Shown piece by piece: positions 22,101 to 31,493 of a DNA stretch of 64,000 bases. Source of the stretch: Cristatella mucedo. Its lineage: Eukaryota > Bryozoa > Phylactolaemata > Cristatellidae. The stretch is from NCBI GenBank assembly GCA_009760855.2, contig WPIO01000043.1, positions 312,001-376,000 on the forward strand, given 5' to 3'. Both the position numbers and the translations under genes were made by a program. Positions within the stretch are counted from its first letter, which is position 1, and the number at the start of each line of letters is the position of its first letter. The notes beneath the pieces are model-generated. The model ran no database searches and had not been told where the DNA came from. It saw only the letters and a list, made by a program, of their open reading frames with translations.

Positions 22101-24657
22101 TGTGACGATATACGACAATTGCTACGTCCTAGCGGACCGAAATAAGAAGACCCTTGCACTTCTACCATTAATTAAACCAACGTCAGTTTAAGGTGAGCAA
22201 CATCCAATAGTATCTTGACGTCGGCTAGGTTATTCTGTGAATGGATTATTTCTTTTGTTCCAATATGACGTGGCATATTTTGGAATCTACTCCGGTCAAG
22301 TGTCATGCCCACTTTGCAGACTTGTCTTTTTTGCATTGCTCAGCCAAATGCTGGTACTCTAAACGTGAACCACATGGTAACTGTTCAATGGAGCATACTC
22401 AAAAGTTATCAACGAATCTCTTAGTTTTATTCTTAGTAAAACTTTGTAGTTAATAGAGAGGTAATCCTAGGTAGAGCATATTAAAATTGAGTCCCACTTA
22501 GGACTTTTGCTCATCAAGGAGGCCGACTCTGAACTGTGCAACTATTTATATTTTGCCTAGTGTTACTGGTTTTGCTTAGTATTACTACGCACAATTAGTT
22601 TCTTTAGTTTAGACTTTATGTAACTTTCTCTGGAGAGTTCAGTTTATGCATTTAACGATGACTAAGCTCATTGCCACCAATTACAAAGGATCAACATGTC
22701 TCTAAGTTACGTTAGATTTTTTGAAAGTTGTATACTGAATACAGTTTTGTAAATGAGTAAGCTTTGTCGAATGAAGATAGTGATGTGATGCTGAGTTCGA
22801 ATATTATTACATGATTAATTCATTAATTTACTTAATGTGCGTAGCAGTTGATCTAAAATCCTTAAGAAAATCTGGCCGGACCTGTATTGTACCTGAAATA
22901 TTGGTATTCGCAGCCTAGTAATGCTGAAAGACTAATATTGCACGAGTTTTAAAGCAAAAGTGAAACAGATACTTATATTAGTAATTGGATGATACAAATA
23001 GAAACGAATGTATTGTAACTGCAACTTTTAATTCTTTTTGAGTTTCCTTCCTTATTTTAACCCCATTTAAAAACAGAGAGCAATATTACTTAGAATACTA
23101 TTGCTCGACCATGAATGACTCTCGATCTTGGCCACACAATGCTTCGACAGACCTCTCGAGTTGCAACTCCAAAACCAGACCTAGATTCAGCCTCAGCTAC
23201 CGCTGGTAAAGTTGATGTGAAGTAATTACTAAGCTAGCGAAGTGCCTTGTGGCAGCCAAATCATTCGGCCAGTCGACCGAGTGACGCTGATGCCAGCCAG
23301 TCAGGTTCAGCCTCTGCCTGCTTGTGTCGCGCCGCTTGAAGGGGCTCGTAAGTTGCTAGCCAAGGTGCACTGGCCTCGTCGTGCTGCCGCAAGTGAGGAG
23401 ACTGGCTTATCTATCCTCGTAGGTCACGGTGTTCTTGCAGTCAGCCCTAGCTTTTTCTATGCAGGATCGATAAAGGGCCTACAAAGAGACTCTGTTGTCA
23501 CAAGGGACTATGCAAATTGCATATGGATTATACTTAGTGTAATTTTTAATATTATTCTTTGTATAGAGAGTTTGAATATGCTTGAGAGGTCACAGTATCA
23601 CTTTGCAGCAAATGTAAAGCGCCTAGAAAGAGATTAAGTTCTCTGAGGGCGCTTTATCAAGTGCAATATTATTATTATTATTATTACAGACGTACGTTTA
23701 AGACTCGTGTGGCCTACTTGTTACTGCACCTGGAGTAAGTTTAGGCTAATTACGATTGCAGAATAGTAATAACAAATGAGTTCATTCAAGGCTTAAATGT
23801 GAGTAACATAATAGCAGTGCTTATAAAAAGTGGCATTTTATAGTTGCAACGGATGAGTCATTGTGGTTTCGAAGGTTGAGCTACATGTCGAAATTGTAGC
23901 TCTGAATGATCGACCTGCCAGCTAATTTCTTTCTTTGATGGTATTAACAGGTAAAGCCGAAATTGAAGAGTCATTGAATGCAGCCGTGGATATTGAAGTT
24001 GATAAAGCTGAAAATCAGACATCCATCAATCAAAGAGTCATCCTAGATATCGACAAGGCAACTAAAAAGAAGTATGACAGGTATAGAAGCATTTGACTCG
24101 ATCTTAGACTTAGCAGTACCTGAAGACGATTGTAAGGATTTCGACTAAAACATCTGCAGTTGCGGACAATGATTCGAATATGACGGAGTATTTACTAGTA
24201 AACGAAATGGAATAGACAACAGAATTATGTAATAGCAGTTACTCGATCTGTTCATGTCCTGGCACTACAGGAGGTTAATCTACTGATTGGTTGCCAGCTG
24301 TTTGATTTGATATATTCTGATTAAAAATACATGTAACAGCATACCTTTACCGTTTTATTTTTCAGAAGCTCATTAAGCTGCCACCTATTTATTATTTCTC
24401 AGCTATACGCAGCAATACTACTAATAGTAATAACGTGCTAATTTTATCACGGTTATGCACCGAGTCTGCCTAAAACTGATCAGACATCAGATGAAGACCA
24501 TGTGCTTGCTTCAATGACACGCTTCCTATACCAACTACCAAAGTGATAATCAAAATCTAGTTTTTCTGTGGCAATGACGACTTTGTATGTTTAATACATT
24601 TTTGTTATTAGAACGTACTTGATCCAGCATAGGGAACATGCCTGCCGTTGGCTCTGA
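7872..24657 (+). CDS. Methyl-CpG-binding-domain protein gene (MBD family), 8-10 exons
   Basis: Coding exons: 7872-7935, 8622-8710, 11012-11039, 11169-11410, 11781-11856, 18488-18636, 20099-20186, 21866-22192, then 23951-24080 and 24612-24657. All joins keep phase (1,0,1,0,1,0,1,1,2). The start is ATG at 7872 with A at -3, just after an acceptor. Residues about 21-76 form an MBD: GWERLVVLRNSNP, then GDAYYYPPTKEKL, then RSMPQVEQYL. This is the GW..V..R / D.YY..P..K..RS..Q...YL pattern of the family, with Arg30, Asp40, Tyr42/43 and Arg52 at the usual DNA-contact places. A basic PKRRKL (about 196-201) suggests nuclear import. The last ~105 residues form an unrecognised globular stretch. Known members read methylated CpG in chromatin. 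Stopping at 22191 gives 353 residues; skipping exon 8 gives 303. The weakest sites are the donors at 11857 (GTATCA) and 18637 (GTTAGT). Confidence 0.75.
8068..8600 (-). mobile_element. Family A LINE 3' end inside MBD intron 1
   Basis: Antisense family A tail hairpin (8080-8140), the 3'UTR and the C-terminal frame with FRNVVVRPKAWNSLPTGVAT read on the minus strand. It ends about 20 bp before the MBD exon-2 acceptor. Confidence 0.8.
8622..8710 (+). other. MBD gene exon 2 (core of MBD)
   Basis: Acceptor TTGTTCTTCAG, donor CTG|GTAAGT. It encodes the N-terminal two strands of the MBD up to KEKL. An alternative start ATG at 8597 would also keep this frame, but exon 1 joins in the correct phase. 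Confidence 0.75.
8711..11011. other. MBD intron 2
   Basis: AT-rich intron of 2.3 kb. Apart from a family B fragment at 10550-10725 I see no gene or clear repeat. Confidence 0.6.
10550..10725 (-). mobile_element. Family B LINE 3' fragment in MBD intron
   Basis: Antisense match to the family B C-terminus and 3' end: CACTCACAGCCTAAGTGGCT, then CGGTAGCCAACAGACTTC. The TTACA tail is not preserved. Confidence 0.75.
11012..11039 (+). other. MBD gene 28-nt microexon
   Basis: Acceptor TTGAATTTGTAG at 11011, donor CC|GTAAGT at 11040. It codes RSMPQVEQY plus one base. This restores the RS..Q...YL segment of the MBD between exons 2 and 4, in phase on both sides. Confidence 0.7.
11169..11410 (+). other. 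MBD gene exon 4
   Basis: Acceptor CCTCTATGCAG, donor ATCG|GTAAGA. It completes the MBD (LNEHGIEDLSKENFTF) and continues with a basic stretch and AQPVTVKLEQNCAAYLRRSI. The 80-codon frame is open with balanced composition in an AT-rich neighbourhood. Confidence 0.75.
11781..11856 (+). other. MBD gene exon 5
   Basis: Acceptor ATGATTTTTAG. The frame NGRRTIYLCNSLPLNV continues in phase 0. The chosen donor GAGG|GTATCA gives phase 1, matching the exon at 18488. The frame stays open to a TAA at 11958, so a longer terminal version is possible. Confidence 0.5.
12371..12655 (+). other. 94-codon open frame in MBD intron 5, doubtful
   Basis: An ATG directly follows an acceptor-like CTGACTATTTAG and the frame runs to TAG. 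It is lysine and isoleucine rich as expected for chance in AT-rich DNA, and it is not needed for the MBD reading frame. It could be an alternative exon. Confidence 0.15.
14030..14165 (-). mobile_element. SINE2, antisense
   Basis: Antisense SINE2: the CR1-like 3' hairpin region (AACTTAATCTCTATT) comes first, then the B box, then the A-box side with CGGGGCGAGCACCTTAACC. Decayed. Confidence 0.75.
14400..17060 (-). mobile_element. Family A LINE, long antisense decayed copy
   Basis: Runs from a degraded 3' tail (about 14405-14480) through the 3'UTR, the RT and the pre-RT linker (16500-17060). Antisense RT text is recognisable at 15360-15960. It is interrupted by a plus-strand SINE2 at 15990-16140 and by many stops. 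It lies in MBD intron 5. Confidence 0.75.
15990..16140 (+). mobile_element. SINE2 with CR1-like 3' hairpin
   Basis: tRNA-like head with TGGTCTAGCGGTTAAGG (A box) and GGGCTCGAGCC (B box). The 3' part has AGCGCC (16078-16083) pairing with GGCGCT (16108-16113) around AGAGATTAAGTTCTCTT, the same fold as the family A LINE end, followed by AAATGAATT repeats. Inserted into the antisense LINE. Confidence 0.85.
17348..17760 (-). mobile_element. Family A LINE 3' end, antisense
   Basis: Starts with the antisense TTA tail and hairpin, then the 3'UTR (GTCAGCATGCGAATGTGGTT) and the C-terminal codons. Well preserved and similar to 48815-49340. Confidence 0.85.
17895..18170 (+). mobile_element. Family A LINE 3'UTR, sense, decayed
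   Basis: Sense 3'UTR with CACTGTGCATGCTGCCACTGA and a degraded terminal motif (AGATAGAGATCAAGTTT). Forms an inverted pair with the preceding copy. Confidence 0.65.
18488..18636 (+). other. MBD gene exon 6
   Basis: Acceptor GGTTTTTCTATAG; donor TCC|GTTAGT. The frame is Ser/Thr-rich with PKRRKLSKDSFNRS, a candidate nuclear-localisation signal. Phase 1 in, phase 0 out. Confidence 0.6.
18910..19165. repeat. (CT)n / (CA)n compound microsatellite
   Basis: Pyrimidine-rich tract of CTCTCT with an embedded (CA)n at about 19070-19100 followed by about 60 bp of pure (CT)n. Open frames here are low-complexity artefacts. It lies in MBD intron 6. Confidence 0.95.
20099..20186 (+). other. MBD gene exon 7
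   Basis: Acceptor TATTTATTTTCAG, donor AAAG|GTAAGA. It codes SFATSSMPLNRAVPLQQDD and on to MRYK, phase 0 in and phase 1 out. Confidence 0.65.
20300..20560 (-). mobile_element. Family B LINE 3' fragment in MBD intron
   Basis: Antisense C-terminus and 3' end; the frame at 20323-20550 reads TADYGSKFSAVLSCSFHATH. Decayed tail. Confidence 0.8.
21866..22192 (+). other. MBD gene exon 8, ends in a stop one base before the donor
   Basis: Acceptor TTATTTGTTTTAG, donor AAG|GTGAGC. 327 nt, divisible by three, phase 1 on both sides. It codes 107 residues with EPWSIEVPNWSN, IIIRVPEWIFMKAVDALPIS and VTIYDNCYVLADRNKKT, then TAA at 22189-22191. It looks like a folded beta-rich domain, not recognised. Either the normal 3' end or an optional cassette. 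Confidence 0.65.
23230..23697 (+). mobile_element. Composite element ending in family A tail (possible SINE)
   Basis: The last 112 bp (23586-23697) match the family A terminus (GCAGCAAATGTAAAGCGCC, hairpin, TTA repeats). The 5' 350 bp are GC-richer and unrelated to the LINE. This may be a tail-only LINE insertion or a SINE with a LINE-derived end. The open frame through it (23242-23637) is not treated as a gene. Confidence 0.5.
23951..24080 (+). other. MBD gene exon 9 (used if exon 8 is skipped)
   Basis: Acceptor GTATTAACAG, donor ACAG|GTATAG. Only the phase-1 frame is open: KAEIEESLNAAVDIEVDKAE then KATKKKYD. Acidic then basic, probably solvent-exposed. Exon 7 joins it directly in phase. 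Confidence 0.55.
24612..24657 (+). other. MBD gene exon 10, terminal
   Basis: Acceptor TTTTTGTTATTAG; phase 2 in; codes RTYLIQHREHACRWL and TGA. Short and therefore less certain than the others. Confidence 0.45.
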
Positions 24658-24905
24658 ATGTTAGATGTTTCAAGGACGGATGTTGGTTGATAAAATGCAC
24701 CTCCGGAAACATTGGCAGCTTATCAGAATTTATTTTAATACAAAATCAAGTCAATGAAGGACAATATTTTCAAAGAGTACGTGAGTTTCTCACCTTTATT
24801 GAGGTAGACAGCAGCTGCGGTTACTCAAACTAGCAGTCTTTTGAGCCGTGTTGTCAGACCTTTACCCAGTGTCTTCTTTATCATAGCTTTAGGAGAGATT
24901 ACAAT

Positions 24906-25221
24906 TTTATTTCATTTGAATTCTCCATCATTTTTTCTGAACCGGCCGTCCTTTAATTGCAGAACCACGGCGCGGCGAATAAATGCGTAACACAGTCAAA
25001 ATAAAGAGTAATGCAGAATATAGACCGGAATCCATGTTTTGGGGATGCATTTTTCTGGAATGGTTGCACGATGCATCAATTGAGTTAAACTTATCCAAAT
25101 CTTTGTTCAGTACTAGATTATAGCCTTGATCATTCACAACATTTTTAAAATTTGCTTGCAACTTCCTTAAAAGTTGGTCTACCGTAAACGTTGAATCTAG
25201 GCTGGCAGATCCAATTAACAT
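24906..25221 (-). CDS. Small hypothetical protein with C-terminal membrane segment
   Basis: A 97-codon single-exon frame at 25221-24928 (ATG to TAA), convergent to the MBD gene. The N-terminal two thirds are polar (DQLLRKLQANFKNVVNDQGY). A hydrophobic stretch at residues 67-81 (LYSALLFILTVLRIY) is followed by a basic tail (SPRRGSAIKGRPVQKK), the pattern of a tail-anchored membrane protein. A canonical AATAAA lies at 24911-24906, about 17 bases after the stop. The start context is poor (T at -3), so an upstream exon is possible. No family recognised. Confidence 0.4.
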
Positions 25222-26936
25222 GAATGACTGACTTCATTGATTTTGAAGCCATGCTGACCCTGACTCTTAATTAGAAAATAACGGCTAAAGCTATAAACAG
25301 TTATGAGATAAAATAAGCAGCATTTAGTGCTGTGAGTTGAATGGCAATTTCTTCATGGAAATAGAATTTTTGCAAAGATCGGGACAAAAAGGAAGACAGT
25401 GCTTTGAGATTATTCCGAATGAAAATTAAAACCTGCAGCTCTCAGTTCAGCAACTATTCGCATTGCGTTTTAGCTGGGTAGTTGTTGCTGTTTCGTACAA
25501 TTTCAGTTTTTATAGTGCAACATACGAATATCATGCCAACAAATTAGTAATGTTTTAGGCTGCTATTTGTCTAAGATATTATTGATCAGCAAAAAGAGGT
25601 ATTTCTCATTAAAAACTTTGCAAGCTTTGAGATTAGTTTAAAGCAGTTATTTTTGTAGCTTTTACTTAGCAGCTGTCGGCGACCGAATAAAATTTGACCC
25701 AGAAGGATATTAACGACATTTATATGGAAAACAAAGCTTTTAACTAATTAGATTAGCTTAAAAATCCCCAAAGAAAGTATAGAGAACCTTTTGGCAGCTT
25801 CAAAAGGAATATTTGGTTTGAAAAAGAATATTTTGGAGCCTATATAATTGTTAGATTGCATTTTTATCATTGATATTACTTATGCCGTACTTTAAAAGCG
25901 TAGAGTTTTGACCACAGTTTTCTATCTCTAGAATTTATTAGATTGAAGCAAACTAAAATTTTCTACACTCTTAGTGATTGAACTATTAGCTTATTTAGCA
26001 ATTGAAGTTAAAGAGGCTCAATTCAACGAGGTCTGTTGAATGCTCAAGCACACTTAGTTCGCACTATATTCCTAGCATAGTCCTTAATAGATGGCATAAC
26101 AGTAGTGATAAACGCATATTGTTCTTCGGTGAAAGTTTTCGTGCTCTATCAACGAAAAGCTAAAACATTATGATCCCTATCTCTACCTAAATAAGTGGAT
26201 TATATATTTTAAATGATAAATTGATCACTCGCGCAAATTTGGAATTAAAAACTATTCACCGATTAGGAGTCCTTAATACTATGCTAGGCTTTTGTTTTCT
26301 TTCCAAGGAAAACTCATTTTGGAATTTAGTCATGTCTGTCTCTGGTCTCCGATAAATGCTTTCTGGCCAGTTTTATTCATTGGTTGCGTCTGTCGAAAGA
26401 GATTTCAACGGGAAAGGTTTTAGCCATCCCATGATAAGATTTTCTCTGCCGTGTCTATCCAGGCTGGGTGATAAAAATGGAGGGATGAAAAATGGCAGAG
26501 TATGTAATTAAAATTTATCTTAAAATTCATCTTCAAAAGAAACAAAATTAGACTCATCCGTCAGTCTGATTTCAGTTTATAAAGCAACAAACCGACGATA
26601 TACATAAGTTTATTGCCGAAAAATAGTTCCTGTTAAGTTTTTGCTTTTGAATTATATGCTTTATTTTTTCAACTGCATCAGCACTTCGACATGGCTACGT
26701 TGATATGGAAAAAAATTTCAAGTGCTTATGTAAAGGTGCCGCTACTAAGCTTACTTCACAATTTCTAGTTGCGCCATTGCAAATATTATAATACTCGCTT
26801 TGCGAGTACTAGTCCTGCTTTATGATACTTAAAGGACATCTGCGTCACGTGACAATGTACATCGTGCACTTCGTCGCCTTTCAAAAATCTTATTCAGCAT
26901 ATAATCCAAGCTACTAATAACCATTTGATCGTTCTT
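25222..26936. other. AT-rich intergenic DNA
   Basis: About 1.7 kb with no long open frame, splice-supported exon or recognised repeat. Confidence 0.6.
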
Positions 26937-27015
26937 CTTTTGCAGCAAATGTAAATTGCCTTGCAAGAGATTGAGTACCCTAAGGGTGCTATATCAAATG
27001 ACCTATTATGATTAT
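26937..27015 (+). mobile_element. Family A tail-only remnant
   Basis: GCAGCAAATGTAAATTGCC and a diverged hairpin (GAGATTGAGTACCCTAAGGG), then TTATGATTATC. No LINE body precedes it. Confidence 0.65.
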
Positions 27016-27159
27016 CAAATAACCTCTTCAATTATCTTGGAAATCTTTAATTTTTCTGCTTTGTATTGCACCTGTCGCATCTAAAAATCCTCCTAAAGAT
27101 TTCACTTACCTGCAATTCTAACCAATCTAAAACGTTTGCCCATGGGGCCTTTAACTTTG

Positions 27160-27482
27160 GTGACGAAAGTTTTCTCTCCGCCGTTCCTCCGACTGTGAAA
27201 CTCACTTCTACGATTACAACGCAACGACATCTACTTTCCTGCTGCAGACTATAGCACATTGTTTCTAGCCATCCTGAGCTACTACTTCCATGCTCCTAAC
27301 CACCTCACCAACTCTCGTGACTCAGCTATGCTTCTTACTTACTTTTTTTTGTGGGTGATGAAGAATGTTGACTACCAAATGCCTACTGAAAGCGGCTAAG
27401 GCTTTGAGTACACTATACAGAGCTCACCTGCGTAACACTAACATTGTCTTTAAGGCTTTACGGAGTTACAGACGTGGAATAT
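27160..27482 (+). mobile_element. Family B LINE 3' end, decayed
   Basis: Sense C-terminal region with ACGACATCTACTTTCCTGC and the family B 3'UTR ending GGAGTTACAGACGTGG, then TATTACAT. Confidence 0.75.
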
Positions 27483-27532
27483 TACATGACATATTCACCG
27501 AGTATTCGACCAAGTATGTTTTCTTAATGTAG

Positions 27533-28700
27533 CGTGACGTAATGTATCTCCGTCTGGTACTCCACAAAGACGTAAAGACTACGTGGTTGTTAGAAGAGAA
27601 AGTTTTATATCGCGCACTCTCAGCATAACACGCTTTCGGTACGTCTTTGGTAGCCAACAGACTTTATCAACAAAGAGAAAGTGGGAACCATAGCAGAGTC
27701 AGGAGATTAGTTCGGTTAGTGAGTAGCATGAAAGTAGCCGCTCAGAACCGCTGAAAAGGATGAGCCGTCGAAGGCAGCCGGGGAGTAGTTGTCATGGCGT
27801 AAGAATCGTATAACTGAGTTTCACAGTCTAAGACCTACAGAGCTGGAGCTTTTATCGCCAGCTTTTTTTAAGCAGAGGAATGGAACAGCTAATTTATTGT
27901 CCACCCAGGACCCAAGAGCACGAGGAGGCTGAAGCTGGAGCAGCAGTTCAGCTAGGTATGGAAGAACCAAGCCATAGAGGGCCTTGTTGGTGAGCATGAG
28001 AAATTGTTTCTGCTTCCGTTGATCAACCGGCAGCCATCCTAGCTCTTTTAGCAAAGGAGGCACGTTGAACCACTGGGAATTAAAAACTAGCCTTGCAACT
28101 ATTATCGAAGCCATATCTAGTAGCCTACTTGCAATTTTTAGAAGCCCAGCCAAATGAGAGCAACAACTATCAAGCTCAAACGAAACTAAGTACTTGGCAA
28201 AAACTGTTAAAGCTACCGTAGAAGATAGCTCCTTATCTTAGATAGGGATCGAATATGATTGCTAGCTGTAGAAGCAGTCATTTGAAGAAAGCATTTACAA
28301 TTTTGGCAGCTGTCGAAACGACAACTGGATTTTGAGCACGTGGTGATGGGCAGTGGTTGTACAGCAGCATTCCCTCTTGAAAGAGCAAACCCTTTCGATC
28401 CAGCCACACGCTTAGTGTGTCCTGTGAGAAATTCCGACATCCACGATTGAATGTCGGCAAGAAAATCAACTAGTTTACCAGTTGCTGCAGCTGATTCCGA
28501 CGGTTTGAATGATGAATACGACTGAGTATCGTCAGCGTAAAAGTGATCTTCTATTCCAGGGGCCTTAATCACTTTTCCCAGAGGTTGAGTATATATGAGG
28601 AACAGCAAGGGACCGAGGACAAACGCGTGATAAATTCCACAGGTGACGTGTCACGTGCGTGAGACCGGACCCCCAGAGGACACTGATGGAACACGACCAG
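27533..28700 (-). mobile_element. Family B LINE, older host copy, part 1
   Basis: Antisense 3' end, C-terminus (27821-28153) and RT (28213-28608, with FYADDTQSY in place of FYADDTQLY). It is split at 28700 by a later insertion and continues at 29632. Confidence 0.85.
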
Positions 28701-29227
28701 AATGTAATGTAATGTATCTCCGTCTGTAACTCCACAAAGTCATAAACACCGTGTGGGAGTTACGAAGGAGAGTTTTGTATAGCCCACTCACAGCCTAAGT
28801 GGCTTTCGGCACGCATTCGGTAGCCAACCGACTTCGTCTCACGTAACAAAGAGAAAGTGGAAAGCATAGCAGAGTCACGAGAGCAGTTGAAGTAGTGAGT
28901 AGCATAGAAGTAGCAGTTCAGGACTGCTGAAAAGGATGTGCCATAGTCGGCAGTAGGACAGTAGTTAGTGTTGCGTAAGAATTGTGGAAGCGAGTTCCAC
29001 AGTCTAGGACCTGCAGAGCTAAAGCTTCTGTCGCCAACTGCCTTTAAGCGGAGGTATAGGACAGCTAATTTATTGTCCACACAGGACCTGAGGGCGCGAA
29101 CAGGCTGAAACTGGTGCAGCAGTTCAGCTAGGTACGAAGGAGCCAAGCCGTGGTGTGCCTTGTTGGTCAGCGTAAGAACTTTGCTCTGTATCCTTTGCTC
29201 AACCGGCAAATATCCTAGCTCTTTCAT
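28701..29227 (-). mobile_element. Family B LINE 3' copy in chimeric insertion
   Basis: Antisense with an intact (AATGT) tail at its left end. The 155-codon frame 29227-28760 covers the C-terminal domain without a stop (LRLKAVGDRSFSSAGPRLWN). The 5' end joins family A directly at 29227-29230. Confidence 0.9.
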
Positions 29228-29626
29228 TATACCTCATACAAACCTCAAATCCTGGAGACCATGCATATAGTTCATATGCTCCCAAAGCCTGGAACTTCCT
29301 CCCGACCTGCGTCAGAACATCCCCTGACCTGACCATACTTAAAAAGAACTTAAAAACACACTTATTTAGGAAAGCATTTAGTGGGTGCCTGTGATTCGTC
29401 CTTTATGTGCTTACGCGTGCTGACACTGTGCATGCTGCCACTAACCACATTCGCATGCTGACCCTGTGCATGTCACACCTAACCATGTTATTCATTTTCT
29501 TTGTTTATAAAGCATGATTTCACTCACCATTCAATTGACTTTCCCTTTGAAGCAAATGTAAAGCGCCTAGAGAGAGATTAAGTTCTCTGTGGGCGCTTTA
29601 TCAAGTGCGTTATTACTATTATTATT
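29228..29626 (+). mobile_element. Family A LINE 3' copy in chimeric insertion
   Basis: Sense copy from the C-terminal codons through the 3'UTR, hairpin and (TTA)n tail. The tail is followed by ACCAG, the same 5 bp that precede the family B tail at 28696-28700. Confidence 0.9.
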
Positions 29627-29631
29627 ACCAG

Positions 29632-29960
29632 ACAAATGCAATTCAAACTAGGCCAGTGCCTCGCTGCAAGACCAATCGTAGTTCTTAATCGTTCAAGTAG
29701 GACGTCGCAATTATAGATGTCAAAGGCAGATTATAGAGCTAGCAAAGCTAGGGCGATGATATGCCGTGATCATTGTTATAAATAATGCCATCGTTAGCAT
29801 GAAGGAGAGCAATTTCAGTGAAGTTATGCCTTTTGAACCCTGATTGAAGTGTGTCTGAAATTTCGTTCTTATCAGTTTGTGCAACAATCTGCTTAGTGGC
29901 ATTTTTTTCAAGAATCTTTGACAACAAAGGAAGATACGATACGATTATGTCTGTCTGCCT
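29632..29960 (-). mobile_element. Family B LINE, older host copy, part 2
   Basis: Continues the copy broken at 28700: RT N-terminal half with antisense text for SKILEKNATKQIVAQ and SGFKRHNFTEIALLH. Confidence 0.75.
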
Positions 29961-30328
29961 TTTTATATTCTTGTGCGGTTCGATCAATACAAAGGATTGG
30001 TCGTCTCTTGCATTCTATTGAGGTTCATTACTGCCATGAGTAGTGCCACATGCAGACCAGATTCCTTTTCGGATCGCCTTTTCGCAACCAGGGATGACAG
30101 TCTGTTTTCGGGCTCTCTACTGTTCTCCTCTGTGTGTATTAGCAATAAGTCCGCTTTAGGTAGAAGATGAGGTATGGCATGAGGAGCTGCACGCGACGAT
30201 GAAGGCCATCTTAGTGACGTCACTTAACTGCAGCTACCGGCGGTAAATATTAAAATGCTGTTGGCAAGCTTAGCAGCTGCTGTGACTCTGCTGAAGGCTA
30301 TCAGCGAAGGGTGGCTTGGCAATAATAA
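29961..30328. other. Unassigned stretch between LINE fragments
   Basis: Frames are open on both strands at 29984-30223, but neither has splice support or recognisable motifs. No repeat seen. Confidence 0.3.
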
Positions 30329-30422
30329 GAATATAATAATAATAATAATAATAATACACTTTACAAAGCCCTCTCAGAGAATTCAATGTCTTTCTAGTCG
30401 CTTAACATTTGCAGCAACGATG
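30329..30422 (-). mobile_element. Family A tail-only copy, antisense
   Basis: Starts (AAT)n, then the antisense hairpin (CCCTCTCAGAGAATTCAATG) ending AACATTTGCAGCAA. Confidence 0.75.
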
Positions 30423-30819
30423 CGAGAATGCAAGTACCGCGAGAACGGCCCCATTCCAGTGCGGTAGCAGCTCCTGTCTAGGCTCCACACCCCAAACGAT
30501 ATTTGGATTGTGCAACCTCAGTTGACGCTCTGGCGAACGCTACAGCCCTACGAGCAAACACACACCCGAGGAAGGACACGTTTTACAGAAAGGAATAGTG
30601 TAAACCCTGCGTGATTACGGAATACGAGCTTGACAGATTAAACTTTTTTTTTTAAACCGAGCTCACCCACTAAATTAGAAATCTTGCGATATAGAAGATG
30701 TACACAAAGGCGTATTGATGAGCATTATGTAGCATTAAGTATGAGTACTTTCTTAATTATGAATTTGCTGCTATATCAGGCTTGTGTCTGACCACAGTCG
30801 CTCTCTTCAAGCCGCGGTC

Positions 30820-31413
30820 ACGAGGAAGCAAGAGAGACAGAGGCGGAAACTGAGAGAAGGAGAGATAAACAATGAGGGAAAGAAAAAAATACAGAGAGGT
30901 GGAGAGAGAAGAGAGAAAGAGAAACAGAGAAGGGGAGAGAAAGGGAGAAAGAGAGGGACAGAGAGGAAGGGTGATAGAGAGAAAAGAGAGAGTGAGAGTG
31001 AAAGACAGAGAGAGACAAAGAGACGAGAGACAAAGAGACGAGAGACAAAGAGAAACAGAGAGTCGAGGACAGAGCGAAAGACAGAGATAAAGAAAGAGAC
31101 AAAGAAAGACAGAGCGAATAGGAGAAAAGGGGGCAGAAACAAAGATTTAGAGAGAGAGAGAGAGCGAAAGACACGGAGATAGAGACATTATGACAAAGAG
31201 AGACAGGGAGCCAGAGACGCGAAGGGAAAAACACACAGATAGCGAAAAAAAGGGAAACAGAGAAAGAGCGAAAGAGAAAGAAAGAGAGAAAAAGCGTGAA
31301 AGAAAAAGAGTGACGGAAACAAACAGTAATAAACAGTGAGAGAAAAAGAGAGAGAGAGAGAAACAGAGGGAGACAAAGAAAGACAGAGAAAAACGGTGAG
31401 AGGGGGTAGAAAC

Positions 31414-31493
<80 letters not shown>

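Noticed and set aside
22189-22191. Recoded TAA (alternative genetic code) to keep the MBD frame open into exon 9
   Set aside because: TAA works as a stop in other genes here (for example 11958 and 24928), and exon skipping explains the phases without recoding.
23242-23637. 131-codon plus frame
   Set aside because: It runs into the LINE tail (NVKRLERD is the translated tail motif), so it is repeat-derived.
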